6,967 nt of DNA from NCBI GenBank assembly GCA_023417635.1, contig JAEZFF010000107.1, positions 1 through 6,967 of the forward strand, in the 5' to 3' direction. The translations under genes and the position numbers were made by a program. The stretch is from Bacillota bacterium (GTDB lineage Bacteria; Bacillota; Clostridia; Oscillospirales; Acutalibacteraceae). The notes below the pieces were generated by a model. The model was not told the DNA's origin. It searched no databases and saw only the letters and a program-made list of their open reading frames with translations. Below are positions 5,443 through 6,967 of the stretch, piece by piece (the stretch's first letter is position 1; the number at the start of each line of letters is the position of its first letter).

Positions 5443-5823
5443 ATGCAGATACACGAATCAGCGGAAGATTACCTGGAAGCCATCCTGATTTTACAGGAAA
5501 AACATGGCGAAGTACGCTCGATTGACATTGTAAATCAGACCGGCTACACAAAGCCAAGCATCAGTGTAGCCATGAAGCATCTGCGTGAAAATGGCTATAT
5601 TGTAATGGATGAAAATGGTTATATTACTCTTACAGACTCCGGTTCTGCTGTTGCACAGCGCATTTACACACGCCACCGTGTTCTGACGCAGCTGCTGACC
5701 GACATTGGCGTAGGAGAAGAAACAGCTGCCGCCGACGCCTGCAAAATTGAGCATGACCTCAGCAACGAAACATTCCAAAAAATCCGCGAGTACGCCGACA
5801 GGCAGCGAAAGCAGCACGGCTGA
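5443..5823 (+). CDS. DtxR/MntR-family metal-dependent transcriptional regulator (short form)
   Basis: Dimeric metalloregulator of 126 residues that would bind DNA when loaded with Mn(II) or Fe(II). The N-terminal winged helix-turn-helix spans about 5-66 (SAEDYLEAILIL, then IDIVNQTGYTKPSISVAMKHLRENGYI, with wing ENGYITLTDSG). A metal-binding dimerisation helix region follows (YTRHRVLTQLLTDIGV and ACKIEHDLS). There is no C-terminal SH3-like domain, so it belongs with MntR (about 140 residues) rather than full-length DtxR/IdeR (over 220). Aligned by eye to Bacillus MntR, the ligand positions are Asp9, Glu12, His78, Cys100, Glu103 and His104. Cys100 replaces the MntR Glu and is what DtxR has; Asp9 is MntR-like. 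Metal preference is therefore unclear. It is divergent from the sugar regulator, has its own promoter and operator candidate, and ends before a strong terminator, so it is monocistronic. No metal-transport gene is in the window. Confidence 0.93.
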   Translation: MQIHESAEDYLEAILILQEKHGEVRSIDIVNQTGYTKPSISVAMKHLRENGYIVMDENGYITLTDSGSAVAQRIYTRHRVLTQLLTDIGVGEETAAADACKIEHDLSNETFQKIREYADRQRKQHG

Positions 5824-5851
5824 ACGCGGCCCCTAAAAACAACATAGATAG

Positions 5852-5890
5852 AAAAAGCAGCCGCTCCTGTCAATGGAGCGGCTGCTTTTT
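5852..5890. terminator. Bidirectional intrinsic terminator between convergent genes
   Basis: A perfect 16-bp inverted repeat (5852-5867 with 5875-5890; arm begins AAAAAGCAGCCG) with a seven-base loop. The A and T ends give a T tract in both directions, so it can end the metal-regulator transcript (stop 29 nt before) and the FtsX-type transcript (stop 37 nt before on the minus strand). The rest of the 103-bp gap holds nothing recognisable. Confidence 0.95.
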
Positions 5891-5926
5891 AATTTGATAA
5901 TGCTGCAATGAGTTTCAGAAAATACT

Positions 5927-6967
5927 TTATTCGCTCACAAGTGCATAGGCCGATATTTTCCGAATGCGGTAGGTAATCAGCATGGAGATGAGGTATGCAG
6001 CGGCGAATATTGCGAGGCCGCACAAAACAACCCAGCTGGGTACAATCACATAATCTGTCTTCATCACACACGCGGTGCGTTCCGCAACCGACATCAGCGC
6101 GTTCATCTGCGTAATGCCGAGGGTACATCCTAGAATCACACCTACGGCAACCGGTGGCAAGAAGCCCAGCGTAACCTGGTTCATCAGCTGGAACGTTGTA
6201 AACCCAATCGCCTTCTGAATCCCCAGCTCCCGCTTTTGGCGGATGATGGAAGAGTTGATGACAAAGTACAGCACCAGCATCACAACGAGGATGGTGATGA
6301 CCAGAATAGCAACACTCACCTGTGCCATAATGTGAGCATAAGTTCCAACTTCTTGGTTAAATATCTTATCAATGTTTTCTTTCGTTTCCAAGGAGTTTCC
6401 ATATCTGCTGCCCAGATTTTTGATAAGCTGTTCGGCATCGGTACCTTTATTCAGGTAAATTCCAATCTGCTGCTGTTTATAATTCGAATTCAGTTTCTGC
6501 ATTCCCGCATGGGTAAGGAATGCCGTCATTCCATTCATTGTAGTGCCCTGTGAAAGCCCGGTCACCAAATAGTTCACTGTTTTGTCCCCGATTTTTACGG
6601 GAATGGTGTCCCCAATCTTTTTATGCAGGCCATCCGCCAAGACCCAGGAAACCGTGATTTCGTTCTCGTGGCGCGGGTACCGGCCGCTGAAAACGGTATT
6701 GGTTTCTTTTTGGGAGAAGTCGTCCATCACATAAAAATAAGTGTGCTTGTTTTCAATCGCGCCTGCCATCATATCATAGAAATTAGCTTTCCGTACACCG
6801 CTCATCCTGCGGATTCCATCAAGTACTTTTGTGCCATCCGCTTTTGCGTCAAGGTTCACCATCACATTTGTGCGCTCAATGCCCGGCGTTTCGGCAAAGC
6901 TGGTTGTATCGACGGTTGTGTTGTACATCATAATGACGCTGAACGCGCCTGCAAACGATGCAAAAAT
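5927..6967 (-). CDS. FtsX/MacB-type ABC transporter permease (C-terminal part, 5' end outside window)
   Basis: The frame is open to the right edge, giving 346 visible residues; an internal ATG pair at 6926-6931 is not a start, because the 12 codons before it (IFASFAGAFSVI) encode the end of a membrane helix that continues directly into the sequence. Counting from the first visible codon, an extracytoplasmic domain spans about 20-210, followed by a helix at 213-238, a cytoplasmic loop with RQKRELGIQKAIGFT (243-257) that is the hallmark of FtsX-type permeases, and helices at 264-285 and 309-332. The protein ends shortly after the last helix (YRIRKISAYALVSE). Proteins of this kind act with a MacB/LolD-type ATPase in export of peptides or lipids, antibiotic sensing or cell-wall control; no ATPase is visible, so the role cannot be chosen. 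The extra helix before the outer domain fits either a four-helix permease or the second half of a longer duplicated one. Confidence 0.9.
   Translation of the reverse strand: MFASFAGAFSVIMMYNTTVDTTSFAETPGIERTNVMVNLDAKADGTKVLDGIRRMSGVRKANFYDMMAGAIENKHTYFYVMDDFSQKETNTVFSGRYPRHENEITVSWVLADGLHKKIGDTIPVKIGDKTVNYLVTGLSQGTTMNGMTAFLTHAGMQKLNSNYKQQQIGIYLNKGTDAEQLIKNLGSRYGNSLETKENIDKIFNQEVGTYAHIMAQVSVAILVITILVVMLVLYFVINSSIIRQKRELGIQKAIGFTTFQLMNQVTLGFLPPVAVGVILGCTLGITQMNALMSVAERTACVMKTDYVIVPSWVVLCGLAIFAAAYLISMLITYRIRKISAYALVSE

Noticed and set aside
6236..6553. 105-residue plus-strand frame within the FtsX-type gene
   Set aside because: The opposite strand carries convincing membrane helices and the FtsX motif; this translation is a shadow.
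6926..6931. Start of the FtsX-type gene at the double ATG near the right edge
   Set aside because: The frame stays open upstream and encodes hydrophobic residues of a membrane helix, so the gene is cut by the window edge rather than starting here.

Overview
The window reads as a chromosomal segment of a low-to-moderate-GC Bacillota, most likely a clostridium (Oscillospiraceae-like). This is inferred from strong AGGAGG-type ribosome sites, near-consensus housekeeping promoters, TTG start usage, a CUT1 sugar transporter without its own ATPase in view, and a short clostridial-type DtxR/MntR protein. The assignment is inference, with no species-level evidence.

Region 1 (1-3956, all minus strand) is a carbohydrate-uptake operon. 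In transcription order it encodes a cytoplasmic GH125 exo-alpha-1,6-mannosidase (2673-3956, TTG start), a lipoprotein sugar-binding protein (1222-2607), a MalF-type permease (79-969) and the first 21 codons of a second, MalG-type permease (1-63, cut by the window edge). A consensus promoter (TTGACA, 17 bp, TATAAT; 4017-4045) with a very AT-rich upstream stretch drives it. Hairpins lie on both sides of the binding-protein gene and could set its dose relative to the permeases.

Region 2 (4109-5345, minus) is a GntR-type regulator with a LacI-type sugar-binding domain (AraR architecture). It has its own promoter and its own intrinsic terminator, placed just upstream of the mannosidase promoter. 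It is the obvious candidate for controlling region 1 in response to an imported manno-oligosaccharide or mannose.

Region 3 (5381-5890, plus) is a divergently transcribed 126-residue DtxR/MntR-family metal regulator. A 23-bp palindrome sits on its -10 box, and its metal-ligand set mixes MntR-like and DtxR-like residues. A perfect 16-bp bidirectional terminator separates it from region 4 (5927-6967, minus), the C-terminal part of an FtsX/MacB-type membrane permease whose start lies beyond the window.

The GH125 enzyme, the transporter and the regulator form a coherent manno-oligosaccharide import and breakdown module; the metal regulator and the FtsX protein look like unrelated neighbours. I see no mobile elements, RNA genes, CRISPR or phage features, and nothing that clearly amounts to a new biological system. 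The most interesting points are regulatory and concern details of individual proteins.
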